DNA of 64,000 bases. It comes from Paraphoma chrysanthemicola. Taxonomy: Eukaryota > Ascomycota > Dothideomycetes > Pleosporales > Phaeosphaeriaceae. Position numbers and translations under genes: made by a program. The DNA is taken from positions 1,984,001 to 2,048,000 of the forward strand of contig JAGMWG010000003.1 in assembly GCA_020744225.1 (NCBI GenBank), read 5' to 3'. Below the pieces are notes generated by a model that did no database searches, was not told where the DNA came from, and saw only the letters and a program-made list of their open reading frames with translations. Below, one piece after another: positions 23,267 through 35,361 of the stretch (positions within the stretch are counted from its first letter, which is position 1; every line of letters begins with the position of its first letter).

Positions 23267-23956
23267 TCAATTCTGCTCCACACTACCACCAAGATACCCA
23301 ACCACATCCCCCGCTCTCTCTAACCTCGCCCTCGTCTCCGGCAGGCCCTTGTTCAACCTCCCCAATCCTTCTACCGCGCGCTCCCAATTCTTCCTTACTT
23401 CCTCATTCCTAGCCAGCGCCTGCACATCCGCAATATCCTGCTCTCCCACTACAATTTCATCCTGCGCCTGAAGGAACGCATCTGACTCGCGCTGGAACTG
23501 CGTCTCAAACGCCGCCGCCGCAGCCGCAGGCGTCGTCCTTCGATGTTGCGATATTTTCGCAATCAAAGCATCCCTCTTTGCAATTGTTGTGCCGACTTTA
23601 CTCCGAAGCTTTTCGTCAAACACCTCGTACTCCTCTTTCTCGACTAGACTCGCTCCGTCTTCTACTATGCCTTCCATCTTGTCACCGTGCATGTCGACCT
23701 CGTCGCCTTCTCTGCCGCGCTCCACGACGTCGATCCCATTGATGGAGATGTTGTTGCGCATGCCCATTAGGACTTGCGCTACGAATGCGTCGACGAGCTC
23801 TTCGACATTCTTGCGCAGCTCGTCTGGCTCAGATGTGTCGCTTACGGGTGGAAGGTGGAGGTCGAGCTTGCGGCGCGCGGCGGTGCGGAGTTGACTTGTG
23901 AGGAAGGCGAGGTCGCCTGGCGATTGTAGCTCTATCTTCCTGTGTTCCGACTCCAT
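23267..23956 (-). CDS. mis14: Kinetochore protein Mis14/Nsl1 family
   Basis: A single exon of 229 residues from the ATG at 23956. The open frame extends further upstream, but only to a TTG and without conservation. The start MESEHRKIELQSPGDLAFL and the following RRKLDLHLPP block are the hallmark of fungal Mis14/Nsl1, a subunit of the four-protein MIND/Mis12 kinetochore complex that links centromeric chromatin to the Ndc80 complex. The segment EELVDAFVAQVLMGMRNNISINGID also fits. The rest is mostly helical and charged, consistent with the rod-like complex. Confidence 0.85.
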   Translation of the reverse strand: MESEHRKIELQSPGDLAFLTSQLRTAARRKLDLHLPPVSDTSEPDELRKNVEELVDAFVAQVLMGMRNNISINGIDVVERGREGDEVDMHGDKMEGIVEDGASLVEKEEYEVFDEKLRSKVGTTIAKRDALIAKISQHRRTTPAAAAAAFETQFQRESDAFLQAQDEIVVGEQDIADVQALARNEEVRKNWERAVEGLGRLNKGLPETRARLERAGDVVGYLGGSVEQN

Positions 23957-24701
23957 AATGTGTTGTAGGTAATTGTGCGGATGCGCGGCGCGTTGTGCAG
24001 CCCTGAGCTTGTGGAGACTTGCGAGCAGTTCGCGAGGCTCAGTCTTGGCCGCAGATTGATTGTGTAGCGACGGCACGTCTTTCTGTGATGTTGCTGTAGG
24101 TTCGCGGTCGTCGAGTAGTGCGCGTTTGTTGTCGTACTCTTTCCGGTTGCCAGGTCGCTCCAACCGATGACTGCCTTATTCCGAGTGAAGTAAGGCTGAA
24201 TTTGGAATCTCAAGATATAAAGAACGAGAGTGAGATGTAACAGGAGCTTTCAATTTGTCTAGTTGTGTTTGTCGGGCGAGTGGTCGTTCTTGTTTTGGTC
24301 TCTTCTCTCCCAAACACACTCGCGACTTCCGCGATCCTTATCGATAAGCACGTCGCGTCTGAGCCGAGGCGGGGCAAGGCTGAGTACAATGATGCATGAG
24401 ACAGCCTGGTATGACGCTATCACAAGTGTAGGTATAATGCACCCATCTCAAGAGGACAACGGGAGCAATGTGTTGTGAATTGCTTAATTAAGACATGTCA
24501 AGAAGAACGAGTGAATGCCATCCTTCCAAACGCCATTGCGCCCATGTAACACTGTACAATCCATGACTCCTGCGCCGTTCCCGAGCCCTGAATGCTAGCC
24601 AGTATCCAAAAGTGCGCCCGTAGATTCCAGATAACTGCCATCGCAGTTCCTAAAGCATTACGCCATACCCAACACGTGGTCTATCCATTCCTTTGTAGGG
24701 T
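23957..24701. other. Intergenic, no gene seen
   Basis: Promoter side of mis14 and 3' flank of the next minus-strand gene. Nothing recognisable. Confidence 0.5.
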
Positions 24702-25391
24702 TTACGAAGGAAACATCCGCTGCACCTCCTCATCCGTAACCACCACATCCACCACCGGATCCTGTCGTCTCTCGAGATCGTCGAAATGCACGTCCGCGTA
24801 GCTGGGCAAGAAGATTTCTGCCATCATGACCTGTTAGCCTTTACTCTCCTCTTGTAGTGTACCCGTCTTGGTGCTCGGATTCAGGGTGATGTAGGATGCG
24901 GAATACAACGGTGAGGGGAACTGGAAGACCTACCTTGATTCCAATCAAACCCTTGGCTCGCTTTGATACATGTAATCTACCTCTCAATTAGCTCTTGCTT
25001 CACACCAAACCTAAACCCGAGATGTGGAATGGGCTGTGACGCAACGTACCAATCGCGGACTCTCCTCCTCACCAACATTGATGACCGTATAATCCGCCTT
25101 CGAGAAGGTCGCAGCTGTTCTTCCCGTTAGCTCTGCCATGCGGAGTGCAAGCGCGCATAGTTGTGACGTACACATCAAGCTCTCCCTCCTGCGCTGCTGT
25201 TGGCCAGGACTACTGGACGGACTCGACGACACGGACGACGAGGATGTAGATGCGAAGCTTCCGTACGCAAAGTTCGAGCTCGACGCTACACTCGCCGACG
25301 TTCCCGCCGAGCCGAGTCTATTCTTGCGCGCTGGGATGGCGATTGCGTTGCTGCTCGAGGCTGGGCTTTGGTTCGAGGTCGACGACGCCAT
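24702..25391 (-). CDS. Small conserved fungal protein, function unknown
   Basis: Three exons (25391-25050, 24976-24934, 24817-24702) encode 166 residues. The introns are 73 and 116 bp with GTACGT and GTAGGT donors, and all phases close. The N-terminal 70 residues are Ser/Ala-rich and disordered. A compact C-terminal part follows: RRRESLMCTSQLCALALRMA, FSKADYTVINVGEE, IKASQGFDWNQEIFLPSY and DDLERRQDPVVDVVVTDEE. This second half looks strongly constrained and domain-like, but I cannot attach it to a named family. No membrane segment or signal peptide is seen. A 39-nt in-frame alternative intron inside exon 1 (25135-25173) is possible. Confidence 0.72.
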
Positions 25392-26677
25392 AGCTGCGTC
25401 TTGCGTGGTAGGAGTAATGTTTCAGTTTACACAGTTCGATAAGAGAGATGTAGAGGAAATAAAAGATGATTCAATTCCCGTACGCCAGGCCTTTTACAAC
25501 CAAATCGTCAAGTTGAAATACTCCAGATGTATCATGCAAGAGTCAAGAAACCAACGCAGCACGCAACGTCCCATCATAACCCACAGCCTCGCTCGCAGCT
25601 CGTACCCATCTGACTCCTCCGCACCCAACGCACCAATCACCACCCCACACGCGCACTAGCGCGCATCGATCAGCAGGCATCATCCGCGCTAGGAGCATGT
25701 CCGTGTGACAGGCACCAGTGTTGCAGCACGAGATGCATGCAGCGACATGAGGTGGCGTTATCTTCCTTATCTTGTCGTGCAGCTGCAAGTAGATAGAGAT
25801 TGCGCAAGAAGGTGTGCCGATGGCAGCCGGGATGAGGCACTCTCAGGATGGAGATTGTAGATTGCGAGTGAGCTTCGAGTGTGCATGCGAGGTGGGTGAC
25901 GTAGCATCCAGGGTGCGGAAGACAAAGGATCGATCGCTCATCGCTGTCCTGACCTCCGGTAGCTACGAGTCAAAAGCCGGGACATTCCGAGCACCACTGC
26001 CTCCATACTTCACATCAAGAGTCTGCATTCAGATGATTCACATGCTTGATCCTTACACAGTTTTTCAATTCAAGCAGGAGCTCGCACGCTCATCCATTAT
26101 CAGTCTTATAGATGCCTAATGCGACCAAAGTCCATCCCTATCGTACACAGGATATCGCGCGCGCAAACAGTAACAAGGAGAGAAGTCGGTCCCGCCGAAT
26201 CCCAATAGCACACAGCGCAGGCTAGGAGAAACGAGCAAAGGAAGAGAAGATGGAAACGCCAGTCGAGGTACCCAGACCTGTTATGCTATCCCTCGAAAGT
26301 GGTGTCAACATGCGTAATTAGAGCGAGAGTATAGAAGGAGTAAAGCAAGGAAATATTCCCACCACAACGCGCTATTGGCAGTGGAGACATGAGACAGCAC
26401 TGCCATACAGTAGAAGATCCTCCTCTTTCCTGTCTCTGATGTTTCTTACATCACGAGACTTCAGTCTCCCTTCTCCACACCAAGGGTATCCCAAAACAAT
26501 AAGATAGCAGCAGCCGCATATACTCCATACTCCGGCGCCACAATGTGCTTAGGAATGGTCGTAATCGAGATTTAGGAATTACGTGCGCCGAAAGCGTCAA
26601 GCAGCGGCGAGAACATAGCAAAAGTCGGGGGTATCATAGTCTTCTCGTGGCGCATCGCGGGTTGGGAGGAGACGATC
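25392..26677. other. 1.3-kb intergenic stretch
   Basis: Promoter side of the small minus-strand gene and 3' flank of the Ras-GAP gene. A plus-strand frame at 25138-25659 is antisense to exon 1 of the small gene and is not called. Confidence 0.5.
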
Positions 26678-29214
26678 CTACCATCCCTTCTTCCGCGCGA
26701 AGCGCTTGTTGAGCAGTACCAGTACTTTTGACACGTTGAACTGGACGTATTCGAGGTCTAGGTCTTCCTGGTTGTCCTTTTGCATTTCGAGCAAGTCATC
26801 GAGCTTGAGGTCCAGCTCGAGCAGACCTCGGTTGCGGCCCTTGTAGTGCAGCGAAATGACAAAGGTGCCCGGGAGCGGGCTCGTGAAGTTGAAGTAGATG
26901 TTGGCTCTCCTGTTCTCTGGGACGTTGCTCTTCTGGATGACGCCCTCCTTTTCCAATTGTTGATGTGTGAACTTGTATGGACCGAGGACTTGGTGCTTCT
27001 GTTGCTTCCTGGTCTTGCCCTCGGACTGGCTGCGGACGTTGTGCAGATATGACTTATACGTTTCGAGCTGACCGACCAAGTACAAGTTGTGGTCACGAAT
27101 TGTTCGGAAGACCTCTTCAAGCTTCCTGGTCTCTTCGATGACCTTGTCTTTCATTGATCCGAGATGGACAAGCTCCTGCTCGACCTCGTCTCGGAGCAGA
27201 GAAAACTGGTCTTCCTTGTCGATCACACCCAACTCCTGCAGCTGGCTAAGCAGCTCCATGCTGCGGATGCCCTTCTTCACCATGATGGAGTCGTTCTTCG
27301 TCGTCGCCGCAGCTTCTGCGATTCTGTCAAGTCTCAACGGTCTCCGTGTGATGGAGCTGTTGGGTGGTAATGATCGAAGAATCATGACGAAAGTCGATTT
27401 TGCTTCCATGAAGAAGATTTCTTCCTGGGTGATATCGAGGGCAGCCGTAAAGTCATCGAGCGGTGTCTCCCACTTGCTGAACAGTGGGAGATTGATCGCT
27501 CTGTTTTCCTTTCTTGGAAGCTGAGCCGGTGCAGGGCCAAGCTCTTGCAAAATAACACCCAAGTGCGAACTGTCATCCTTCGCCTGAAAGGGATTAGTAA
27601 CAGGCGTCTGTGGTATTGTAAGCGCATAACCTACCAATTCGGTGGCATGTCTCTCCAACAACGAATGTGTAGCATACACCTCGTTCAATGTGATTGAAAG
27701 CTCGAGGTCCTTCTTTGACAAAGCAACGTAGTTGTCCAGCTCCAGACTCTCGTAGAAGTCTTGGACCTCGCACAGATCGAGGAGGAACTTGTTGATGCGG
27801 TCCTTGTTCTGATGGACGAATGGCTGCAGCTTGGCCATGTACGGTTCCTTTGCATATGACGGCTTGTTTGCCAGGTTCTGTAACATCTTGGCAATATATG
27901 TGAGAGTTCGCTTGGGGTTCTCCGCTGGGGTTGCATCAATGAGCATATATGACCGCGGCGTGACAATGGCGGGGTTGATGAAGCGCAGAAAGAAGAAGCC
28001 ACCGATGAGCGTGCAGATGGTCTGGTCCTGTGCATCGGGGTACTTGCGCCGTGATAGACTGCGAATCTGCTTGCAGATCCACCGGATGCCATAAGGGGTC
28101 TCCTCGAGGCCTTTGATGATGGTGGTAAGGAAGTTGTTGGCAATCTCCATCAACATGCTCACACGCGGGGCAATGATCTGCTGCACCTTTTCGTTCTCTG
28201 TGGCCTGCTCTGCAGTGACAGCCCTGGGTAGGTTCGGTGGCAGCTTGCCTTGCTCTTCGAGCTCGGCGACCATCTTTTCATACACCTTGAGCGGGTTGAT
28301 CTCCAGATCGAGATCCTTGAGCTCGATTAGCGAGTTGATGCTGTCCTGCAGGACTACCTTGAGGTAGCTCTGGCCGGGCCCTCTGCGGGTGTATGTGGTC
28401 ATCATTCGCGAGACAGGGGTGTTAGCGCGCAGAAGCGAACTATAGTCTGGGGTGTTGTCGAACTGGTAGGTAAGCACCGACTGTTCCGGATATATTAGCA
28501 TTTATTCTCCGAGGTTCGCGGCACCTCATACCTGAAACATGGTCAAGAGCAGGTGTTCCTCGCGGCTCTCGTACTGATTTCCGTAGATTGTGAACATGAC
28601 GGTCTGGAGCAGAGCATCAATCTCGGCCATTGAGACCAGGCGACAGAGATGTGCAATGTGCCGTGGCTCGGACTGGAGAAGGAACAGCAGATTGCCGTAT
28701 TTCTGCGTCTTGTCGTCATTGGGGAAGAAGCCTTCCTGCAGCTCCATGCCTTCTTCGAGGTGGCTCGCGACTTCATTTTGCTGCGCTTGTCAGCAGTGGC
28801 TCTCATCAGACGGGATGCGCGCGCATACCTCTTCCAACGCCATGCGATTCTGGATGAGCAGGGCTATCCGTGAGTCGAGATAGCGAACATCCTTTTCGAG
28901 GACGAAATTCTTCTTCGACTGCGACGAAATCTTCGACTTGAGCTCGCGGAGAATCTTCTGGGCTGCATACTGTTAGCCTTAGTCTGCCATTGGTCATGAG
29001 CAGACGCACCTCGAGCCAGGTCGTCTTCAATCTCGAGCTCCTTGTCCTTTGCCGACATGGACAGGTACAGGGCTGTGACCGAGTACCGCTTCGACTGGCG
29101 CACCGAGCGCGAGCCATCGTGCGAGGACATTGTGTTCTGGCGCGAGACGGGGATGAAGGATGACGACGAGGATGTCGATGCCCGCGATGGGGCGTGTAGC
29201 ATGGAGACGGCCAT
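26678..29214 (-). CDS. Ras GTPase-activating protein, Gap1/Sar1 type
   Basis: Four exons (29214-29010, 28962-28829, 28780-28532, 28480-26678) give 796 residues. The protein stimulates GTP hydrolysis by Ras and so damps Ras signalling in polarity, mating and nutrient sensing. A Ser-rich N-terminus and a coiled coil (AQKILRELKSKISSQSKKNF) precede the RasGAP domain at about 150-480. That domain contains LLRANTPVSRMM near 212-223, probably the finger-loop region, and FFFLRFINPAIVTPRSY near 359-375, the family's most conserved block. The RasGAP C-terminal domain follows from about 560 (KKGIRSMELLSQLQELGVI...) to the end. There is no calponin-homology or IQ region, so it is the fission-yeast Gap1-like form rather than full IQGAP. 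Confidence 0.93.
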
Positions 29215-31291
29215 GCTGGACTGGATTGCGGAGAATTGGGCGGGTCAAGGGAGATTGTTGTCGGGCTGCGGTTGCACGAGCCCTGGCGGGTAGATAGCCG
29301 ACAAAAAAGGCGATGCTCAGGTACCGGTGTCACGGCGCCTGTTGCGGTAGCACACCCGCGCTTTGTCTTGCGTGGGCTGGTGGGTCGCGGTGTGTTTCTT
29401 TGTGCGCGCAAGCTGGGTCGCCTAGATTGCGCCTAATTGCAGCGGGTGGGCCCGTCCAGCGAGACTGTGCGGTAGCAGCGACGTGTGTCTGCGCGCTGTG
29501 GTCGGGAACGGCGAGGCAGCTGAGATGTCACGTCTGGGCGGCGGCGGCGGCGGAGGAGGAGGAGTAGTGTTACGCGACGGCTGAGTGGTGGGCGGCGTGC
29601 AGCGGGCAGCAGATGCGGGGGCGCCTCACAGTCAGTCGTCGTCGTCGGACAGCAGCGGGCTCGCGGGCGCGGCGAGAGGTGGTGGTGGTGAGGGAGTGTT
29701 GACGGGGCAGGCGCAACTCGGCGGCGGCAGGAGCAACGTGAAGTAGGGCAGCAGCGATGGACGTTTCAGGGAGGAGTGTCGGTTGCGCCTAGTTCAGCAA
29801 GTGGGCCCAGCGACGCACCGCGAGTGTGGAGAGCAGCAGCAATGGGCCACTGGCGCAGACGTGCATGCACTCGCCCGCTGCTGCAGATTCTCAGGCACTA
29901 AGCCCACGGGGCCTGCTCCAGGGTCGCAACGAGGGCGTCTGCAGCAATTGCGTTGCGCAAGCCGAGCTTGGATCGTGTGCAGAGCGAGCCACGGCGCCCT
30001 GGCAGGGTTCGCATGCAGCGAACTCTGAAACTCGCGGTCATCTGGCCCCCTTTCTGCCTCGAAGCGGGCAAGCCCAGCCGCGGGTTCCTGGCGTGCCTGG
30101 CTAGCAGCCGATGTCGAGAGGAACCACCGCACTGCACGCACTGCACTTTGCGCAGCCCGAGAGCTCGCCGCCCGGCCCCGGCATGGATGCAGGTGGGCCC
30201 AGCTGAGCGTTATCGTGCTGGAATGCTGCGGGCCGCCCCATCAGACCTCTCGATGCTCCCAACACGCGTCCTGTGTGCTGAGGCCTGCGGTTGTGTCGAG
30301 AGGGGCCAGAGCGCAAGGGTGTGGTTACACGACGCTAGGCCGACACTTTTTGATCAGTGCTGTCTAGCGAGCTGTTTACACCATGGAGGGCGAAGATGAT
30401 ACGAATGCGGGACACGGCGGTCCTGACATCATGCTCGCACGTCTGCCCGCATCGCATAGCATTATCGACCGCTATCGAGCCTCCAATACTCCTATCGGAC
30501 CGCCCGCAAGCCCGTCAAGTTGGAGCGAGGCTTTGTGGCACGTTGTGCAGAGCGACGATTGCAATGCAATCCATAGTGGCCGGCTCAATGAACTCAAAAC
30601 GTGTGCGCCACATCATTGCGAGCAGCGGCGGCGGATCCCAAGACGGCACTGATCATGACAATAGTCGTATATTGCTGGTCCACTTGATAGGCCATCACGC
30701 CACTTGCGCACTGCGCGATCCTGCTGGCCCCACGGTAGGCTCGCAATCGAAGCCCAAGTCCCCGTCGTGGGCACGTCGCTGCGGGTCAAAGTCCGCTCCC
30801 GAATGCAGCCAAGCCGACCGCCAATCTGAGATGACTTGGACCCATCATCTCTATCCTCACCACACCCTCACAAGAACCCTCAGCCGTGGACGCCCCGCCA
30901 AAGACAGACCGAGATGCAAACTCAGCGATACATGTCCAGAGCTCAAAACAAGATGACGCCAACGCCAAAAACAAACGTGCAGGCGAACGACTCCGCATTC
31001 CTCGACGTCGGACCAAGCGGCCGTGCCTGCCACAAACTCGCCTCGTACCTGTCTGTGCGCCAAAAACGATGGCGATCACTGCGCCTAATTGCTCCGCTTG
31101 CCGGAAGTGCGCGGCCGTGCTCAGCGCACGAGGCCAGCAAGGACCGCCATGACCCCGAAATAACTGCATGCATTAGCTTCACCATCGCCAACCTCAGGAA
31201 CAGGCATTTTCAGCGCGGGATGCGCGGGATGCAACCGGGTAATGATGGTTAAAGGCAACCTCAAACCCATTCTCACTGCGGTTTCAGAGCG
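29215..31291. other. 2-kb GC-rich stretch without a convincing gene
   Basis: It lies upstream of the Ras-GAP ATG and beyond the DUF6594 stop. The part 29440-30350 is GC-rich, with GGC/GAG runs near 29536-29567. The high GC opens long frames in all phases, which overlap each other and have no recognisable motifs. A frame at 30383-30652 starts with a good ATG (MEGEDDTNAGHGGPD) but does not continue into a believable exon. Confidence 0.5.
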
Positions 31292-34016
31292 TCACGCCGT
31301 GCTAGAAGCTTGTCGGACGCTCCGAACTTTGCAATCGGTGGTGCTGACGAGGCCTGCTGATAGGAAATCATGCAGTACTGCTTCAGCTCCAGCGACAAGA
31401 GTCGTCACCACCCTGGGCTCAATTCACCATTGGCGCAGGATGCGGAGTAAAAAATGCACTTACAGAGAAGCAGCCATGGCCCATTCCTGAAAAGTCAAGT
31501 AAGTCATGACTTCAGGTGTCGTTGTAGCCAATCTGAGCTCCGCGGCTGTGATAAGCGCGATAACAACAAGTCGTCCCAGCAAACTCGGGACTATCGCGAA
31601 CGCTATGAGGGGTATCGCAAGACCCAACGGCAGCCACACAAATGGAGAATCGCTCTGTCCGCGAGGAGTGCTGACAGACGGCCGTCGTGAGACTGCAAGC
31701 AGGTCATTCTTGCGCTCCAGAAACCGCGTCTCGGGGTAGTCAATGGGTGCTCGCTTTTCCAACCAGACACGATAGGCTTGAATATCCTCCGCGCTGGCAG
31801 GGTCAAGGCTTTTCAGCAGGCTGTTGAAAGAGGTCAAGGCTTGGTCTGTCATGAGTCAGTCGCTGTTCTGATCGGTGTGTTTGTGGCGTCTGCAGCCGAA
31901 TCCAGGGTATAGTGTGGACGAGTAAGCATAGTGTCAGTGGCACGGGACTTACTATATTGACCAAGCTTTTGGAAAATCCGTCCGAGGAGCTCCGTCCTCT
32001 TATAGTGCAGCTCTCCTCCGAATCGAGCATCACCCCGCCGGGAAGCTGGAAAGGCGTGGCCTGCCTCATCTCTAGGGGACATTTGCACAATGCCCTCATC
32101 CAGGGCACGAAGTTCTTCTTCTAGCTCACACACTTCATCTTGCAAGAAAAGCAGGACACGGTGATTGAGATTCTCAAATTTGCGATACATGGGTACCAAG
32201 TTTGCTCCTTTGCGGAGAGACTTGCTGCCCTTGGGTGGCTCGCTTAGCTTGTTGGCCAGTAACTCGTATCCCGCGGCCGTGGTCCTGGTCACCTCGGAGG
32301 CAGGTACATGAGCCTGGTACTGTGGCGGCTGTCCTGCATGCTGGTAAAATGGCGGAGCGTGCTGCTGCGCCGGCAGATTGGTAACCCCCATTGGAGGCTG
32401 CACGGCGAGAGGCAGAGCGTGCCCAGCCGGTGGTGATTGGAGCATGTTTTGCGCCGGATACTCTACAGCCAAAGGAGGCGGGAAGGGAGGCCACTCTGGT
32501 GGATAGGTCGTTGGAGCTTCGAACGTGGCAGGAGTTGCGCCAGAGTATGCGCGAGGGGAGTACAAAGGCATCGGCGGCGGGGGATGAGGTGAAGGCCCTC
32601 CAGCAAACTGGAAATCTTTCTGGGGTTGCGGACTTTGCAAGACGTGACTGGCAAGCTCGCGCTCCTGCCGTTTGAGACGTTGAGTGTAAGGGTCACTCTG
32701 ACGGGAGGACGATGATGGCACTCTTGGATGTGGTGCTTCAGGCGCCGAGCTGTGCGCGTGATCGCTTTGGTCACCGTCAGAATCTTCTTCTTGCTCCTCT
32801 TCTTCGTCTCCCTCTTCGCTCTCAACATCAGTACCTTCTTCGCTCTCGTCATACTCTTCTTCCTCGTAGTTTCCCCCATGTCCATGCACGAAGCTGCTTG
32901 CATACAGCGGCTTCTTTGGGTGCCGGTACTGCTGTGGTGGTTCTGGAGGTTGCGGCAGCTCGACGTCCGTTCTGCGTGTCGAGGCTGGCGAGGTTGTTGG
33001 AGTGTCCTGGCTGGGCTGCGTGCTTCCCGCATTCGAGGACTGAGCCGTCCCTTCGTCCGACTCGTCCGTCGACTCTGCCACTGATGACAAGATAGTTGAT
33101 GGAGCATCATCATGATGCTCTTCTTCAGAGTACTCCTCAACGGTGGGCACTTGGTGCATGTATTGAAACACGTTGGTCTGCTCGTGGTCGACTTCTGATA
33201 CTGTCGACATTTTTGATGTTTTTCTTCTGCGAGCACCCTTTGATCCACGCGCAGACCTACTGTCGCTAACAAGGCTGTGGTCGTCGTAAGATCGCTGCGT
33301 GGCCGTGGTGCTGCTGTTGTTCGAAGCACTCGACTCTGGATTGACCTCGGACATCACTGAGACCAGTGACGAATTTGATGTTGTCTCGGAACTACCCGAA
33401 TGCCTTCGAGATAAGCCACGTTTATGCTGAGATCTCGAATGGTCTACTGCATGGTCGGTGGTGTGCCTGCGCCGTCGGGTTCGGGGCTCAATTGAGGAGC
33501 TGACTGTCGAGCTGGCCCGGCTTCTCGAGGTTCGACTCTCCTTGGCTTCTCTTATCTGGCTGAGTTTGGGGACGTACACCGAGGTATCGTCTGCTTCTTC
33601 CGAGTATGTGCTCTGAGACCCAAACGAGACGTCCGACTGGGCTGAGTCACGTCTTGGGGCTTTTCTCAGCGTGTTGCGGCTTGACTTGGTTCTCTTGCCG
33701 CTACCCCTGTCCCTGTCTTCCCACACAGGGGAGGCTGATTGCGGGGGGACGTTCTCGCTCGACGACGTGCGTGACGGCCGGCGTCGTGTGCGTGAGGACC
33801 CAGTAGCTTGTGCACTGGTAGCTTTGTCTAAACTCTCATAGCGGGACTGGGGGTCGTCAAACCCAGGGCTGCGGTATCGTGAAGCCGGCTGGAGGCGCTC
33901 TGGAGGGGTCCTGCGGTCCGTCTAGAGCACAAAACACAGAGATTAGCCTCAGTAAGCAGCGAAGATGGCAGGCTACCAAGGACATGTAAAGAGCAATTGC
34001 TTTTTCAACGCACCAT
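31292..34016 (-). CDS. DUF6594 membrane protein with long disordered N-terminus
   Basis: Model of four exons: ATG alone at 34016-34014, then 33921-31953, 31845-31464 and 31412-31292 (824 residues). The first exon is inferred. The large frame runs upstream without ATG to a clean CTCTAG acceptor at 33922, and the closest ATG followed by a usable donor (GTGCGT) is at 34016. Residues 1-480 are Ser/Thr/Arg/Glu-rich and then Pro-rich. The DUF6594 domain begins near 510 (GYELLANKLSE, KFENLNHRVLLFLQDEVCELEEEL), continues into YPETRFLERKNDLLAVSRR and ends in hydrophobic segments (VWLPLGLAIPLIAFAIVPSL, LLGRLVVIALITAAEL). The family is fungal and uncharacterised. The exact C-terminal exon is less sure than the rest. 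Confidence 0.75.
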
Positions 34017-35361
34017 GCTACGTCTTTATTGCAGGGCTATGCTTAACAGCGGGAGCCGCGCCTGCGTCAATGGATCTGATGCTGTCGACGGCGGCCCAGT
34101 GCGGGGACGCTCGCTCCAGACAGCAAGACAGAATCGATGGTGGTGCACAGTGCGATTGCGTGCATGCTGTAGTGATCACTGGGGCACACGTTGTGCTACG
34201 GGAGAGGCTGAGAAGGGCAACGCACGCAAGGCTGTGTCCAATGCCGTGTGTGCCACAAAGCCAGGCGTGGGAGCACAGAACATGGCAGCACGAGATTCGA
34301 AGGGGAGAAGAAGAGGCATCCCCGACTGAAGCAGGCGAGAAGCGCTCAAGAAAGGCCGGACCACTCAGTCACCGCCTCGTGGACCAGCAGAGTGCTTCAC
34401 GAATGTGGGTGGTCGCGGAAGTCGAGGCAGCCAGCCAATCACGGCCGATGAACGCCGTTCCAAGCGACCTGCATTGCAGCGGCCATACTGATCCCTGCGA
34501 ACGTTCGACAACTCCTCTTCCACGTTTCCCGCCAGCATGTGCTGCATTTAATTTTGAGCCCTCTAACGATGACGCAAATGTTCTGACGTGCAGTGTATCC
34601 CGGCATCGATGTTTGGATCGTCCAGTGGTGAATGCAGTCAGTGCACCACCAGGCATGCAGTCAAGGGTGTCTGTCCTTCATGCAGAGCCACGCTGGCAAT
34701 TGTGAACAAAGGTGGAGTCATGGTGCCGCAACAGGGCGTTGGAAGAGCAATTGAGCGCCCTAGAACACGGTTGCGATAATTTTGACAAGGGTGTTCATGC
34801 GAACAGGCTCAAAATACCTGGCTGGTACTGCAACAAGGTGCGACGCACGAGATACCAAAATGCGGCTTGACTCAGCCTCAGCATGATGGTAGCACACCTC
34901 ACAAGCTCGTTCTGCGTCGAATAATGCAGCAGTTCTAATGTGAAGACACTTCTCGAAGTGAGTCCTGCACAGCTTCTCTCGCCCCTCCGTGGCCACAATA
35001 CGCATCATTATTGTATGGGACATGCCATCTTACGAAATCTTACGGGCTCATGATTCTTGGTGGCGGTGACATAGGAATGTTTGAAGTCACGAATGATGTT
35101 CATATCCGATATCAGCTGAGCAGGCTAAGAAATGAAATGGGCCCGAACGGTCGCTTCATATTGGTCATATATATATACTCCATGAATGCTAGTAATCTAC
35201 AACATATAACCATCACTCATTGCATCCATGCGAGAGGAAAAAGGGGTATCAGGTCATCAACAACCCATCCCAGACGCCCAAATATGCAAAAACATGTCAA
35301 GAAATTTCCATCTCCATCTCCATGTTCATTCCCATCTCCTTCTTCCAACTCAATCTCAACC
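34017..35361. other. 1.3-kb stretch between DUF6594 and frq
   Basis: 3' flank of frq on the right and promoter side of the DUF6594 gene on the left. No protein gene is seen. In Neurospora a long antisense transcript (qrf) starts downstream of frq and runs into it; the corresponding plus-strand start would lie here, but nothing in the sequence proves it. Confidence 0.45.

Noticed and set aside
23957..24163. N-terminal extension of the Mis14 frame to 24163
   Set aside because: The first codon is TTG, and family similarity starts at the ATG at 23956.
25138..25659. 173-codon plus-strand frame
   Set aside because: It is antisense to exon 1 of the small conserved minus-strand gene, whose spliced product is far more protein-like.
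30383..30652. Plus-strand frame starting MEGEDDTNAGHGG
   Set aside because: The ATG context is good, but the frame ends without domain features and no continuation exon was found in this GC-rich block.
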